Shown piece by piece: positions 53,666 to 62,338 of a DNA stretch of 64,000 bases; the stretch's first letter is position 1, and each line of letters begins with the position of its first letter. Source of the stretch: Winogradskyella sp046545555 (GTDB lineage: Bacteria; Bacteroidota; Bacteroidia; Flavobacteriales; Flavobacteriaceae). The DNA lies in the NCBI RefSeq assembly GCF_046545555.1, contig NZ_JBHZTH010000003.1, positions 62,001-126,000 of the forward strand, written 5' to 3'. The notes beneath the pieces were generated by a model, which had not been told where the DNA came from, did not search any database, and saw only the letters and a program-made list of their open reading frames with translations. The position numbers were made by a program, and so were the translations under genes.

Positions 53666-56086
53666 ATGAAATACTTTAAACTTGTTCTTTCCTTTATCTT
53701 AACCATTGGTATATTCTTTGTTTTAAACACTAAACTAGGTGCCATTCCTCCCGTTGGTAAATTCTTAAATCCATACAGTGGTGTTTGGCAGAATGAAACC
53801 GACGAATCTATTTCTGGCGACGTTTTAATTCCTGGACTAAAGGATAAAGTAACAGTACATTATGACGCGCAATTAATACCACACGTATTCGCACAAAACG
53901 ATAGTGATCTTTACAAAGCACAAGGCTATTTAACAGCGAAACATCGCTTATGGCAATTAGAATTTCAGACACATGCCGCTTCAGGAAGATTATCTGAACT
54001 TATCGGTGAAGGAGCCTTAGATTACGACAGAACCGAACGTCGTCGTGGTATGGGATATGGTGCAGACCAAGCCATGGCTTACATGAAAAAAAACGATACA
54101 GAAACCTTAGGACTGATACAAGATTATGCAGATGGTGTTAACGCCTACATCGATCAACTGAACGAAGAAGACTATCCTGTTGAGTATAAATTATTAGACT
54201 ACCAACCCGAAGTGTGGACACCAAAAAAAACAGCATTACTCTTAATGTATATGACTAAAATGCTCGCTGGTGGTGATGAGGATTTAGAAAACACAAATGC
54301 ACTAAGACTCTTCGGAAAAGATAATTTTGAGTTATTATTTCCTGAATTTTTCGATATTACAGATCCTGTAATTTCTAAAGACACAGACTGGAGTTTTATA
54401 GATGTACCACAAACGCCATTGCCAGCGAGCATGGCTGTACTCGATACGATTAGAGAAACCATTAGTCAACCTAATCCTGATAATGGGAGTAATAATTGGG
54501 CGATTTCTGCCTCAAAATCTGCAACAGGCAACCCAATACTTGCTAACGATCCGCATTTAGGACTCAATCTGCCTGCCATTTGGTTTGTAATGCAATTAAG
54601 CACACCAGACCATAATGCATTTGGAGCTACCATACCTGGTGCGCTAAGTGTTATATCTGGTTTTAACCAACACATTGCTTGGGGAGAAACTAATGCCACT
54701 AGAGATGTTATAGATTGGTACAAAGTAGAGTTTAATAAAGAGCGTACCAAATACAAATATGATGGCGCTTGGAAAGATGTCACTATTAGAGTTGAAGATA
54801 TTAAAATTAAGGGCAAAGAAAGCTACAAAGACACAGTGCTTTATACACATCATGGACCTGTGGTATATGATAAGAATTTTAAATCTGATTCTGAATTAAC
54901 AGGCTATGCTATGAAATGGATTGGACATGAAGGCGGCAACAACCAAAAGACTTTTATGGAATTGAATAAAAGCAAAAATTATAACGATTACACAGAAGCT
55001 TTACAATACTGGAATGCACCAGCGCAAAATATTGTATTTGCGTCTACTGAAGGCGATATTGCTTTATGGATTCAAGGAAAATTCCCTAATAAATGGGAAG
55101 GTCAAGGAAAATTTTTAATGGATGGTAGTAATCCAGAAAATGACTGGCAAAGTTATATTCCGCAAGCCTTTAATGCCCATTCTAAAAATCCGGAACGTGG
55201 TTTTGTAAGTTCTGCTAACCAACATCCTGTTGATGAAAGTTATCCGTATTATGTATATAATGATGGTTACGAAACGTATCGTAATCGGGTTATTAACGAC
55301 TTCTTTAATTCTAGAGACAAGGTAAGTGTGCAAGATTTTAAAGACTTACATAATAACAACTATAATCTTAAAGCTTCTGAACTAGTCCCTTATATGCTAC
55401 AACATATGGATGCAACTAAACTCACTGAAGAAGAACAAGCAATTTATAAAGAAATAAAAGACTGGAAATTTAATAACGATATTAATGAGGTTGGACCAAG
55501 TATTTGGCGCCAATGGTATGGTAAACTCTATAATATGGTTTGGGATGAGTTTGATGTTGAGGATACCGCACTAGATGCACCTTACACCTACCAAACCATA
55601 CACCTACTTAAGAATAACGGAGATCATAAGTTTATGGATATTTTAGAAACACCAGAAACAGAAACGGCAAAAGATCTATTTTTATTAGCCTTTAAAAAGG
55701 CCGCAACACGCTTACTAGAAATTAAGAAAGAACAAGGCGATTATACTTGGGTTAAATACAAAAGTACCTATGCTGGTCATTTATTGCGTGCATTGCCAGC
55801 GTTTTCACGTTTTAATATCCCAATTGGTGGTGACCGAAATATTGTAAACGCAACCTCAGAAAATCACGGCCCTTCTTGGAGAATGATTGTAGAAATGACG
55901 TCACCACCTACTGCTATTGGTATTTATCCTGGTGGACAATCTGGAAATCCTGGTAGCAAGTACTACGACAACTTTATAGACGATTGGGCTGCAGGTAAGT
56001 ACCACAATCTTAACTTCTTACAAAACAGTAATGCTACGGACGCTATTATTGGCACACAAACACTAACACCATCTACTAATGACTAA
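53666..56086 (+). CDS. Penicillin acylase family N-terminal-nucleophile hydrolase
   Basis: An 806-aa precursor. A signal or anchor (1-20) is followed by the alpha chain. The autoproteolytic site precedes S275 in PDNGSNNWAISASKSATG, which becomes the N-terminal nucleophile. The beta chain has NDPHLGLNLPAIWFVMQL and GFNQHIAWGETNATRDV (oxyanion and binding residues). It hydrolyses amide bonds of N-acyl compounds (penicillins, acyl-homoserine lactones or others) in the periplasm; the substrate is not determinable. The next gene overlaps its end by 8 nt. Confidence 0.93.
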   Translation: MKYFKLVLSFILTIGIFFVLNTKLGAIPPVGKFLNPYSGVWQNETDESISGDVLIPGLKDKVTVHYDAQLIPHVFAQNDSDLYKAQGYLTAKHRLWQLEFQTHAASGRLSELIGEGALDYDRTERRRGMGYGADQAMAYMKKNDTETLGLIQDYADGVNAYIDQLNEEDYPVEYKLLDYQPEVWTPKKTALLLMYMTKMLAGGDEDLENTNALRLFGKDNFELLFPEFFDITDPVISKDTDWSFIDVPQTPLPASMAVLDTIRETISQPNPDNGSNNWAISASKSATGNPILANDPHLGLNLPAIWFVMQLSTPDHNAFGATIPGALSVISGFNQHIAWGETNATRDVIDWYKVEFNKERTKYKYDGAWKDVTIRVEDIKIKGKESYKDTVLYTHHGPVVYDKNFKSDSELTGYAMKWIGHEGGNNQKTFMELNKSKNYNDYTEALQYWNAPAQNIVFASTEGDIALWIQGKFPNKWEGQGKFLMDGSNPENDWQSYIPQAFNAHSKNPERGFVSSANQHPVDESYPYYVYNDGYETYRNRVINDFFNSRDKVSVQDFKDLHNNNYNLKASELVPYMLQHMDATKLTEEEQAIYKEIKDWKFNNDINEVGPSIWRQWYGKLYNMVWDEFDVEDTALDAPYTYQTIHLLKNNGDHKFMDILETPETETAKDLFLLAFKKAATRLLEIKKEQGDYTWVKYKSTYAGHLLRALPAFSRFNIPIGGDRNIVNATSENHGPSWRMIVEMTSPPTAIGIYPGGQSGNPGSKYYDNFIDDWAAGKYHNLNFLQNSNATDAIIGTQTLTPSTND

Positions 56087-56435
56087 AAACAGCATCAACT
56101 TTATAGCCACAATAGTACTATCCCTGATCCTATCGTTATTTTTGCCTTGGTGGTCTGTAATGACAGCAGCTCTAGCAACCGCTCTTTTTATACCACTAAA
56201 AAAGGCAGCAGTATTTTTTATTCCATTTTTAGCGGTATTATTGTTTTGGGCCGCATATAGTTTTATATTAAGCAGTGGTAACGACTATACCTTGGCAAAA
56301 CGTATTTCTGTTTTATTATCCTTAGGAGGAAATCCTTATATATTAATACTAATTACAGGTGTTGTTGGTGGCTTGGCTGCTGGTATTGCAGCTGTATTTG
56401 GCAAGCAGTTAACTTTGGTTTTGAGTAAGGATTGA
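56079..56435 (+). CDS. Small three-helix membrane protein
   Basis: A 118-aa protein, hydrophobic throughout, with helices at about 7-40, 44-66 and 83-108 (PYILILITGVVGGLAAGIAA). It overlaps the penicillin acylase gene by 8 nt, so it is translated with it. It has no recognised family. It ends 82 bp before the cassette-like array begins. Confidence 0.75.
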   Translation: MTKNSINFIATIVLSLILSLFLPWWSVMTAALATALFIPLKKAAVFFIPFLAVLLFWAAYSFILSSGNDYTLAKRISVLLSLGGNPYILILITGVVGGLAAGIAAVFGKQLTLVLSKD

Positions 56436-56463
56436 TTAAAGCTAAAATTCAACAAAAAGTGTT

Positions 56464-56491
56464 GATATCCCGTAAAATTAGAGAGGATATC
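56464..56491. promoter_or_regulatory. Inverted repeat GATATCC/GGATATC just before the cassette array
   Basis: Seven-base perfect arms (56464-56470 and 56485-56491) with a 14-nt spacer, 26 bp before the first G|TT cassette boundary. It might be a terminator for the acylase genes, or part of the array's insertion site. There is no T-run. Confidence 0.35.
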
Positions 56492-56526
56492 GATTACTTT
56501 TGTTATGATATAATCAGTTGTACGTA

Positions 56527-56859
56527 ATGCTGGAAAACCATATGACGAAAGAATTATCCGAATTAGAATTTAAGCACACTTTTGGAGAGAGTATGATTGA
56601 TATAACCGAAAGTATTGAAAATCCAATTGATATTTGGCCATATGTTGCGGAATTAAATGAACTGAATCTAATTGACGGAATAGTATTGGAAAAGCAGTTA
56701 GTGGAATCGGTTTATCGGAACAATTTAAAAACCTTTGACCACGTTCTCTTGCCAACTGAATTGGAAAATGTTTTTCTGACAATAATTGTGAATTTGAAAA
56801 ATAGAACGGTCGAAGGACATTATAAACTGAACCTTAATACGGAATATGGAATTGAATAA
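56527..56859 (+). CDS. Hypothetical protein of cassette 1
   Basis: A 110-aa protein from the ATG at 56527 (MLENHMTKELSELEFKHTFG). An ATG at 56542 is an alternative, and a TTG at 56518 coincides with the cassette boundary and is less likely. Acidic, soluble, probably alpha/beta, with ENPIDIWPYVAELNELNLID and HVLLPTELENVFLTIIVNLK. I recognise no family; similar short proteins occur as orphan products. It lies 10 nt inside the cassette boundary, typical of cassette genes with a short leader. Confidence 0.65.
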   Translation: MLENHMTKELSELEFKHTFGESMIDITESIENPIDIWPYVAELNELNLIDGIVLEKQLVESVYRNNLKTFDHVLLPTELENVFLTIIVNLKNRTVEGHYKLNLNTEYGIE

Positions 56860-56867
56860 AAGCACGC

Positions 56868-57003
56868 ACGTACAACAACGTGTATAATTAATTGCTTTGG
56901 TCGTTGCCTACTTGGAAAATTCCTTCGGAATTTTCTCGCGTTCGTTTTTGTTTACTAAATTAGTGCTAGCCAACGAAACTAACCATACACGAACACGTTG
57001 TCA
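56868..57003 (+). repeat. attC-like palindromic element 1
   Basis: Opens with the box ACGTACAAC (56868-56876) and ends at ACACG|TTGTCA (G at 56997). The arms pair GTGTATAATTAATTGC-like sequence with its distorted complement. The apical hairpin is GAAAATTCC-TTC-GGAATTTTC. The opening box is the exact complement of GTTGTACGT (56517-56525) at the start of its own cassette. Confidence 0.7.
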
Positions 57004-57017
57004 GAAACCGCTAACCA

Positions 57018-57728
57018 ATGATAAAATTCTTTAGAAAAATTAGACAGAACTTACTTTCTCAGGGAAAAACTGGAAAGTATTTTAAGTATGCTCTTGGAGA
57101 AATTATACTAGTTGTTATTGGAATTTTAATAGCTCTTCAAATAAATACTATATCTCAAAATCATTCAAATAAAAATAAACTTAATAAGTATTTAACATTA
57201 CTATTAGAAGACCTAGATAATGATAAAGCAAGATTCATTTTTTGCAAAAATGCTGATTCTCTAAGAGCTGAACATCTAAACCAATATATATTTTCTGGAA
57301 AGACAATATTGAGCAATCAAACTTTTAAATCAGCATTTTGGACTCACACTTCGGTCATACATAATTCAACCTATAATTCGATAAAATCCAATAATATTTT
57401 AGAATTGATTAAGGACATAAAAGTTCAAAAAGCTATATCTGAATATTACAGTGCTGCTGATAAAGTTCAAAGATTTGAATACTCATACATAAATAACCAA
57501 GTGGGAAGTTTTACTGATGAGGTACTTAAAAGGAAACATCTAACTCAGTTTTATCACCAAATGAAACCTTATAACGAAAATATTACTTTGAGTGAAGAAG
57601 AGGATTTAATCCTTTATGGGTATTTTATTAATCTTAGAGATAATGCACTTGAAGAGTATAAAAGCTACAATAAATTATTAAAAGAAATTGAAATACTTTC
57701 AGATTTATTAAAAGCTGAAATAAAATAA
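57018..57728 (+). CDS. DUF6090-like single-helix protein of cassette 2
   Basis: A 236-aa protein. The N-terminal part is typical of DUF6090: IRQNLLSQGKTGKYFKYALG, then the helix EIILVVIGILIALQIN (about 34-49). A soluble, mostly helical periplasmic region follows. This domain occurs in many copies in flavobacterial genomes; function unknown. It sits 20 nt after the G|TT boundary and 2 nt before the next attC-like palindrome. Confidence 0.8.
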   Translation: MIKFFRKIRQNLLSQGKTGKYFKYALGEIILVVIGILIALQINTISQNHSNKNKLNKYLTLLLEDLDNDKARFIFCKNADSLRAEHLNQYIFSGKTILSNQTFKSAFWTHTSVIHNSTYNSIKSNNILELIKDIKVQKAISEYYSAADKVQRFEYSYINNQVGSFTDEVLKRKHLTQFYHQMKPYNENITLSEEEDLILYGYFINLRDNALEEYKSYNKLLKEIEILSDLLKAEIK

Positions 57729-57730
57729 CA

Positions 57731-57866
57731 TTGTACAGCACTGTGTATAATTCATTGCTTGGTTCACTGCCTACTTACGAACATTCCTGCGGAATATTTT
57801 ATATGTGATTTATTTACTAAATTACGTGCTTGATCACGCAATTACCCAAACACAAACACGTTAGCC
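57731..57866 (+). repeat. attC-like palindromic element 2
   Basis: Opens TTGTACAGC (57731-57739) and ends ACACG|TTAGCC (G at 57860). Shares GTGTATAATTCATTGCT and TTACTAAATTA with the other elements. The apical hairpin is ATTCC-TGC-GGAAT. Its opening box is only an imperfect complement of its cassette start (GTTGTCAG), the weakest of the four. Confidence 0.68.
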
Positions 57867-57949
57867 TTCATTATGAACAACTAATAACCAATATAAATTC
57901 TGATTCTTATTTATGTATTTAGAGTTATATTTAAATTCAAAAAAAAATA

Positions 57950-59206
57950 ATGAAATATTACATCTACTTATTTGTATTTATCGGATCAATTTTAATGGTA
58001 AATCAGCATGCAATTGCACAAACAACTGTTCCTCAAACAGAGCAATTTCAAAATCGAATAGTGGATTCAATATTTTCTAAAACTTTAAATGAAAGCCGTG
58101 ACTTTTGGGTAAGATTACCAGATAATTTTCAGCCAGATAATGATAAAAAATATGCCGTGATTTATCTAATTGATGGATTTTCATTAGAAAGTACTTTAGA
58201 AGCTGTTTATGGTAATTATTGGGGGCATTACTTGCCACATATGATACTTGTTGGGATATCTAATCGCAACAACCGAATAAGAGATTTAACTACTTCGCAG
58301 ATAAAAATGAGACGCGGTAGTGCAATGAACGATGAAACTGGAGGTGCAGAAACCTTTACCAAATTTATGGAGGAAGAACTGATCCCATATATTGATAGTA
58401 AGTATCCAACCATTAACTATCGTACATTAATTGGACATTCTTATGCCGGATTGTTTACTATAAATATATTGGTTAATCATAAACATCTCTTTCAAAACTA
58501 TATAGCCATAGATCCAAGTTTGGATTGGGATGACCAAAAATTATTGAAGGAGGCAAAACAAAAACTGAATACGGAAAGTTATGAAGGCAAGTCCCTCTTT
58601 GTGTCTTTAGCTGCTGAGCAGCTGCATATGTGGAATGAAGAAATAAACATGGAGAATATTATGGATGACTCTTCAGAATTTACTTTGTTTGCGCGTTCAA
58701 TCATTGAGTTTTCAAATTATACTAAATCTCAAAAACAGAATGGATTAAATTTTTTATGGAAAGTTTATAATGAAGATTTACATGGTACAGTTCCCTTACC
58801 ATCAATAAGAGATGGGCTGATTTTTCTTTTTGAATGGTATCAATTTAAATCACCTCAAAAATATAATAATCCAGAAACCCCTATAGAAGAATTGGTTTCG
58901 CTATTGAAGGTGCAGGAACAAATCTATACCGAACATTTTGGTGTTCCTACTGCACCAATGATAGACGAAATGTTAAATGGCTATGGCTACATGAATATGC
59001 AAATGGGACAACCTAAAAAGGCCTTCATGTTTTTTGAAATGAATATTAAGTATAATCCAACAAGTGCAAATGCTTATGATTCGATGGCTGAGTATTATGA
59101 ATCTCAAAACGATAAAGAGAATGCCTTAAAATACTTAAACAAGGCCTATGAATTAAGTGGTGACGATTACTATAAAGAAAAAATTGAAGCTCTAAATAAA
59201 AAATAA
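57950..59206 (+). CDS. Secreted esterase (PF00756-like) with C-terminal TPR, cassette 3
   Basis: A 418-aa protein. The signal peptide covers 1-23 (ending HAIAQT). The alpha/beta-hydrolase esterase domain (about 30-290) has KKYAVIYLIDGFSLESTLE and the nucleophile S164 in TLIGHSYAGLFTINIL. The catalytic His is probably in EDLHGTVPLPSI. A TPR-like tail (about 340-418) follows (YDSMAEYYESQNDKENALKY). This matches siderophore-esterase or carbohydrate-esterase relatives (IroE/Fes-like or IPR000801); the substrate is unknown. It is large for an integron-type cassette. Confidence 0.83.
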   Translation: MKYYIYLFVFIGSILMVNQHAIAQTTVPQTEQFQNRIVDSIFSKTLNESRDFWVRLPDNFQPDNDKKYAVIYLIDGFSLESTLEAVYGNYWGHYLPHMILVGISNRNNRIRDLTTSQIKMRRGSAMNDETGGAETFTKFMEEELIPYIDSKYPTINYRTLIGHSYAGLFTINILVNHKHLFQNYIAIDPSLDWDDQKLLKEAKQKLNTESYEGKSLFVSLAAEQLHMWNEEINMENIMDDSSEFTLFARSIIEFSNYTKSQKQNGLNFLWKVYNEDLHGTVPLPSIRDGLIFLFEWYQFKSPQKYNNPETPIEELVSLLKVQEQIYTEHFGVPTAPMIDEMLNGYGYMNMQMGQPKKAFMFFEMNIKYNPTSANAYDSMAEYYESQNDKENALKYLNKAYELSGDDYYKEKIEALNKK

Positions 59207-59209
59207 CGA

Positions 59210-59344
59210 AAGGCTAACAACGGGTATAGTTAATTGCTAGGTCACTGGCGACTTACAAAAATTCCACTGGAATTTCCTATCTGTGATTTCTTTGCTAACT
59301 TAGTTGCTTAACCACGCAACTAACAATTGAAAAACACGTTAAAA
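59210..59344 (+). repeat. attC-like palindromic element 3
   Basis: Opens AAGGCTAAC (59210-59218) and ends ACACG|TTAAAA (G at 59338). Its opening box is the exact complement of GTTAGCCTT at its own cassette's start (57860-57868). The apical hairpin is AAATTCC-ACT-GGAATTT. The first 4 nt follow the esterase stop codon closely. Confidence 0.72.
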
Positions 59345-59356
59345 AACAAAATAATT

Positions 59357-61054
59357 ATGACAAAAAAAATCTTGCTTCTAATTTTAGGAATAACTCTTGT
59401 TTATTCATGCAAAAAAAGTGAAACATCAAATCTATCTACTGTCTACTACAATGGAGATATTATTACAATGTCTGGTGATTCACCGAATTATGTTGAAGCC
59501 ATTGTTGAAAAAGATGGAAAAATCATTTTTACTGGTTCTAGCAAGGAAGCAATGACAATTGCTGGAAAAGGTCACACTATGATTAATTTGGAAGAAAAAA
59601 CACTTGTTCCAGGATTAATTGATGGTCATGCCCATTTTGCCAATTTTGGTGCGCAAGCTATTGGTGCGCAATTACTAGCTTCACCAGACGCCAATGTTGA
59701 TGACATGAAAACTTTAATTTCAGTTCTAAAAGAATGGAATACACCTGAAAATAGAGAATTGACAGGCTGGATTTTTGGTACTGGGTTTGATGATTCCATC
59801 TTGAAGGAAAAAAGATTTCCAACTAAACACGACTTGGATGAAGTAAGTATAGAATTTCCAATTATGATAACACATATTTCAGGTCACTTTGCCGTAGTGA
59901 ACTCAAAAGGATTAGAGAAATTGGGGATTGATGAAAACAGTAAAAATCCCGAAGGTGGCATCATAAGACGTGAAAACAACTCTACAGAACCCAATGGGGT
60001 TTTAGAAGAACTAGCTGCAATTCCTTATATGTTGCAAGCTATTGCACCCAAATCTGAGGAAGCCGTAATGAGATTTTTCGAAGCCGGACAAGAAATGGCT
60101 TTGTCCTATGGATACACAACTGCTCAGGAAGGGAGAGCAATGCAAAATCATGAAATGCTAGTTGCAATGGCCGAAAAGGATAAATACAAAATTGATGTAG
60201 TAAGCTATATCGACTACGCATTTGTAGATAAATACATGGATAGTAAATGGAATAGCAAAGATTATACTAATAGATATAGGATTGGTGGAATGAAAGTAAC
60301 CTTAGATGGCTCACCACAGGGTAGAACTGCATGGAGAACTGAACCTTATCTTATTCCACCAGAAGGAATGCCGCACGATTATAGTGGTTATCCGGCAATT
60401 CCAAATGATAGTGTACTTACTTCTATATTTGAAAAAGGCTTCAAGAATAATTGGCAAATTTTATCGCATACTAATGGAGATGCTGCAATTGACCAGTTTA
60501 TTAGAACCATGAAACCGCTGCAAGAAAAATATGGTAAAGAAAATAGAAGAGATGTCATAATCCACGGGCAATATATTCGAGAAGATCAACTAGACGAAGC
60601 TAAAGAAATGAAAATGATTGCTTCATTATTTCCATTGCACACTTTTTATTGGGGAGATTGGCATACGCAATTAATAGGTGATTCTTTAGTGCAAGATATA
60701 AGTCCGGTAAAGACAGCATTAAACAAAGGTATAGACATAACTATCCATACAGATGCACCAGTTGCATTACCCAATTTAATGCGCGTTTTGTGGACTGCTG
60801 TAGAGCGAACTTCGCGTTCAGAGAAAATCATTGGTCCTGATGAGAGGTTAACGCCATATGAGGCCTTACAAGCCATAACAATATGGTCGGCTTACCAACA
60901 TTTCGAGGAAGACAGAAAAGGAAGTCTTGAAAAAGGAAAACTCGCTGATTTTGTGATTTTAGATAAAAATCCATTAAAAATAAATCCTGAAAACATTAAA
61001 GACATACAAGTTTTAAAAACAATTAAAGAAGGGGAAATTGTGTACGAGAAATAA
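59357..61054 (+). CDS. Amidohydrolase family lipoprotein (YtcJ-like), cassette 4
   Basis: A 565-aa protein from the ATG at 59357; an upstream in-frame TTG at 59327 lies inside the attC-like element and is not used. Lipobox VYSC (Cys18). The metal-dependent hydrolase has DGHAHFANFG (HxH), MITHISGHFAVV, LSHTNGDAAID, IHGQYIREDQLD and IHTDAPVALP, with C-terminal ADFVILDKNP. YtcJ-type enzymes hydrolyse amides of unknown nature. It stands in the periplasm-facing envelope here. It is the last cassette gene. Confidence 0.87.
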   Translation: MTKKILLLILGITLVYSCKKSETSNLSTVYYNGDIITMSGDSPNYVEAIVEKDGKIIFTGSSKEAMTIAGKGHTMINLEEKTLVPGLIDGHAHFANFGAQAIGAQLLASPDANVDDMKTLISVLKEWNTPENRELTGWIFGTGFDDSILKEKRFPTKHDLDEVSIEFPIMITHISGHFAVVNSKGLEKLGIDENSKNPEGGIIRRENNSTEPNGVLEELAAIPYMLQAIAPKSEEAVMRFFEAGQEMALSYGYTTAQEGRAMQNHEMLVAMAEKDKYKIDVVSYIDYAFVDKYMDSKWNSKDYTNRYRIGGMKVTLDGSPQGRTAWRTEPYLIPPEGMPHDYSGYPAIPNDSVLTSIFEKGFKNNWQILSHTNGDAAIDQFIRTMKPLQEKYGKENRRDVIIHGQYIREDQLDEAKEMKMIASLFPLHTFYWGDWHTQLIGDSLVQDISPVKTALNKGIDITIHTDAPVALPNLMRVLWTAVERTSRSEKIIGPDERLTPYEALQAITIWSAYQHFEEDRKGSLEKGKLADFVILDKNPLKINPENIKDIQVLKTIKEGEIVYEK

Positions 61055-61056
61055 CT

Positions 61057-61189
61057 ATTTCTAACAATGTGTATAATTCATTGCTAGCACTTGCCTGCTT
61101 ACAAAAATCTTATCCGATTTTCTATTAGATTTCTATTTGGTAATTTAGTTGCTCAAACACGTAATAAAATTATACACAAGACCTTTGGC
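61057..61189 (+). repeat. attC-like palindromic element 4 (degenerate end)
   Basis: Opens ATTTCTAAC (61057-61065), 2 nt after the amidohydrolase stop. Outer arms GTGTATAATT and AATTATACAC pair perfectly over 10 bp. The apical hairpin is AAAATC-TTATCC-GATTTT. The 3' boundary (ACACAAGACC|TTTGGC) departs from ACACG|TT, consistent with the last element of an array. The opening box matches its cassette start (GTTAAAAAA) at 7 of 9. Confidence 0.66.
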
Positions 61190-61246
61190 AATAAGTGAAA
61201 GAGACTTAAAGATTACTCTTCAGTCAAATAAAAGTTTGAAAATCAC

Positions 61247-62236
61247 ATGAACGTAGTTTCAATAAATATTTATAAAAAAGTTTATGATTTAGCAATTGAA
61301 GAAGGTTTATCCTCAAATTTATTGTCTCACCATAAAGAGATCTTAGACGAGTATAAATCTAATTATTTTGTACCCTTTAATCTTCTATTGGATGTTTACG
61401 AATTAGGTAATAAATATTTAGAATCAGGTTTTGAAATCAGGGTAGGAAAAAATATGTTGCCTGAAGATTATGGAACATTGGGTTTATCTTGGAAAACATC
61501 ATTAAAAGCTAGAGATGTATTTGAACGTACTATTAGGTTTAATATTTTAATTACTGATGTTTCTGGATTTCAAGTAGAGAATAAAGAAGATTTGACTATT
61601 GTAAGTATAAATAGACCTACTATAAGATTGGGACATGTTTTATCTAACGTAGCCACTTTAACGGTTTGCGTAAAAATGATACGTGAAATCACACAAAAAG
61701 AAATTAATCCTACAAAAGTAACTTTTGTTCATAATGAATCTGAATACAACTCAAATTATTCTAAATTTTTTAATTGTGAAGTAAACTTTTCAGATAAAAC
61801 AAATTCTATACATTTCTTAAATAAAGATTTAGATATTCCTACAGCTAAAGCTGATAAAAGTATTAGTGCGTTTTTATTAGAGAGGTTAGAAGAAGAAAAA
61901 AAAGGAATTGAAAAACAAGCGAATCATTTAGTATCTGATATTTCTTTACTTATTAAAGATGCTCTTTCTAGTGGTATACCAAGTATTCAAAGTATTAGCC
62001 AATTATTAGCTATGAGTAATAGAACTTTAACCAGACGTTTATCTAAATCTGGAATTACTTTTAGAGATATTATAAAAACTACTCAATTAAAATTAGCTAA
62101 AAAATTGTTATTAGACCCAACAAAAAGTATAGGCGAAATTGCCTTCTTAACAGGTTTTTCCGAGCAAAGTGCATTCAATCGTGCTTTTAAGAAATGGACT
62201 AACCAAACACCTTCCGAATTTAGAAAATCTATCTAA
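61247..62236 (+). CDS. AraC-family transcriptional regulator
   Basis: A 329-aa protein. The N-terminal Arabinose_bd-like domain (about 15-210, PF12625; NYFVPFNLLLDVYELGNKYL, GLSWKTSLKARDVFERT) is of the type that binds hydrophobic or lipid-like signals. A C-terminal double HTH (about 230-329) follows, with PSIQSISQLLAMSNRTLTRR and SIGEIAFLTGFSEQSAFNRA. It lies downstream of the cassette array and upstream of two units that share an 84-bp leader element, probably its targets. No palindrome follows it, so it is not part of the array. Confidence 0.9.
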   Translation: MNVVSINIYKKVYDLAIEEGLSSNLLSHHKEILDEYKSNYFVPFNLLLDVYELGNKYLESGFEIRVGKNMLPEDYGTLGLSWKTSLKARDVFERTIRFNILITDVSGFQVENKEDLTIVSINRPTIRLGHVLSNVATLTVCVKMIREITQKEINPTKVTFVHNESEYNSNYSKFFNCEVNFSDKTNSIHFLNKDLDIPTAKADKSISAFLLERLEEEKKGIEKQANHLVSDISLLIKDALSSGIPSIQSISQLLAMSNRTLTRRLSKSGITFRDIIKTTQLKLAKKLLLDPTKSIGEIAFLTGFSEQSAFNRAFKKWTNQTPSEFRKSI

Positions 62237-62246
62237 AATTAGCCTT

Positions 62247-62330
62247 TTGGCGTAAAATGTCAAAACGTTGTCTTTAAGTGTCAAAAATTCCTTTTGAACA
62301 CTTTGCACTTTTGTATCATCAAATTAATAA
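62247..62330 (+). promoter_or_regulatory. Shared 84-bp leader element, copy 1 (probable AraC operator/promoter)
   Basis: Half-sites TGTCAAAA are at 62258-62265 and 62279-62286, exactly 21 bp apart, followed by TTTGTATCATCAAATTAATAA just before the CPBP gene. About 75 of 84 bases match copy 2 at 63280-63363. Two half-sites two helical turns apart suit an AraC-family dimer or tandem monomers. Confidence 0.75.
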
Positions 62331-62338
62331 ATAACATA

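Larger units (their letters stand above)
56518..61183 (+). mobile_element. Integron-like cassette array, integrase not in window (CALIN-like)
   Basis: Four same-strand genes each followed by a homologous ~130-bp imperfect palindrome. Putative cassettes run 56518-56997, 56998-57860, 57861-59338 and 59339-61183. Each begins after a G|TT junction; in the first three palindromes this is preceded by ACACG, while the fourth ends at a degenerate ACC|TTTGGC. Cassette starts are complementary to the box that opens their own palindrome. Cassette 1: GTTGTACGT with ACGTACAAC, perfect. Cassette 3: GTTAGCCTT with AAGGCTAAC, perfect. Cassette 4: 7 of 9. Cassette 2: imperfect. That relation is predicted for cassettes excised and inserted as circles at attC. 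No tyrosine recombinase is seen in the window. Confidence 0.7.

Noticed and set aside
54466..54816. 116-codon minus frame inside penicillin acylase
   Set aside because: Antisense to the conserved nucleophile region; composition typical of a shadow.
56860..57017. Treating the palindromes as ordinary terminators
   Set aside because: They are about 130 bp, conserved with each other, lack T-runs, and end in G|TT junctions that match the cassette start; terminators are short and unrelated in sequence.
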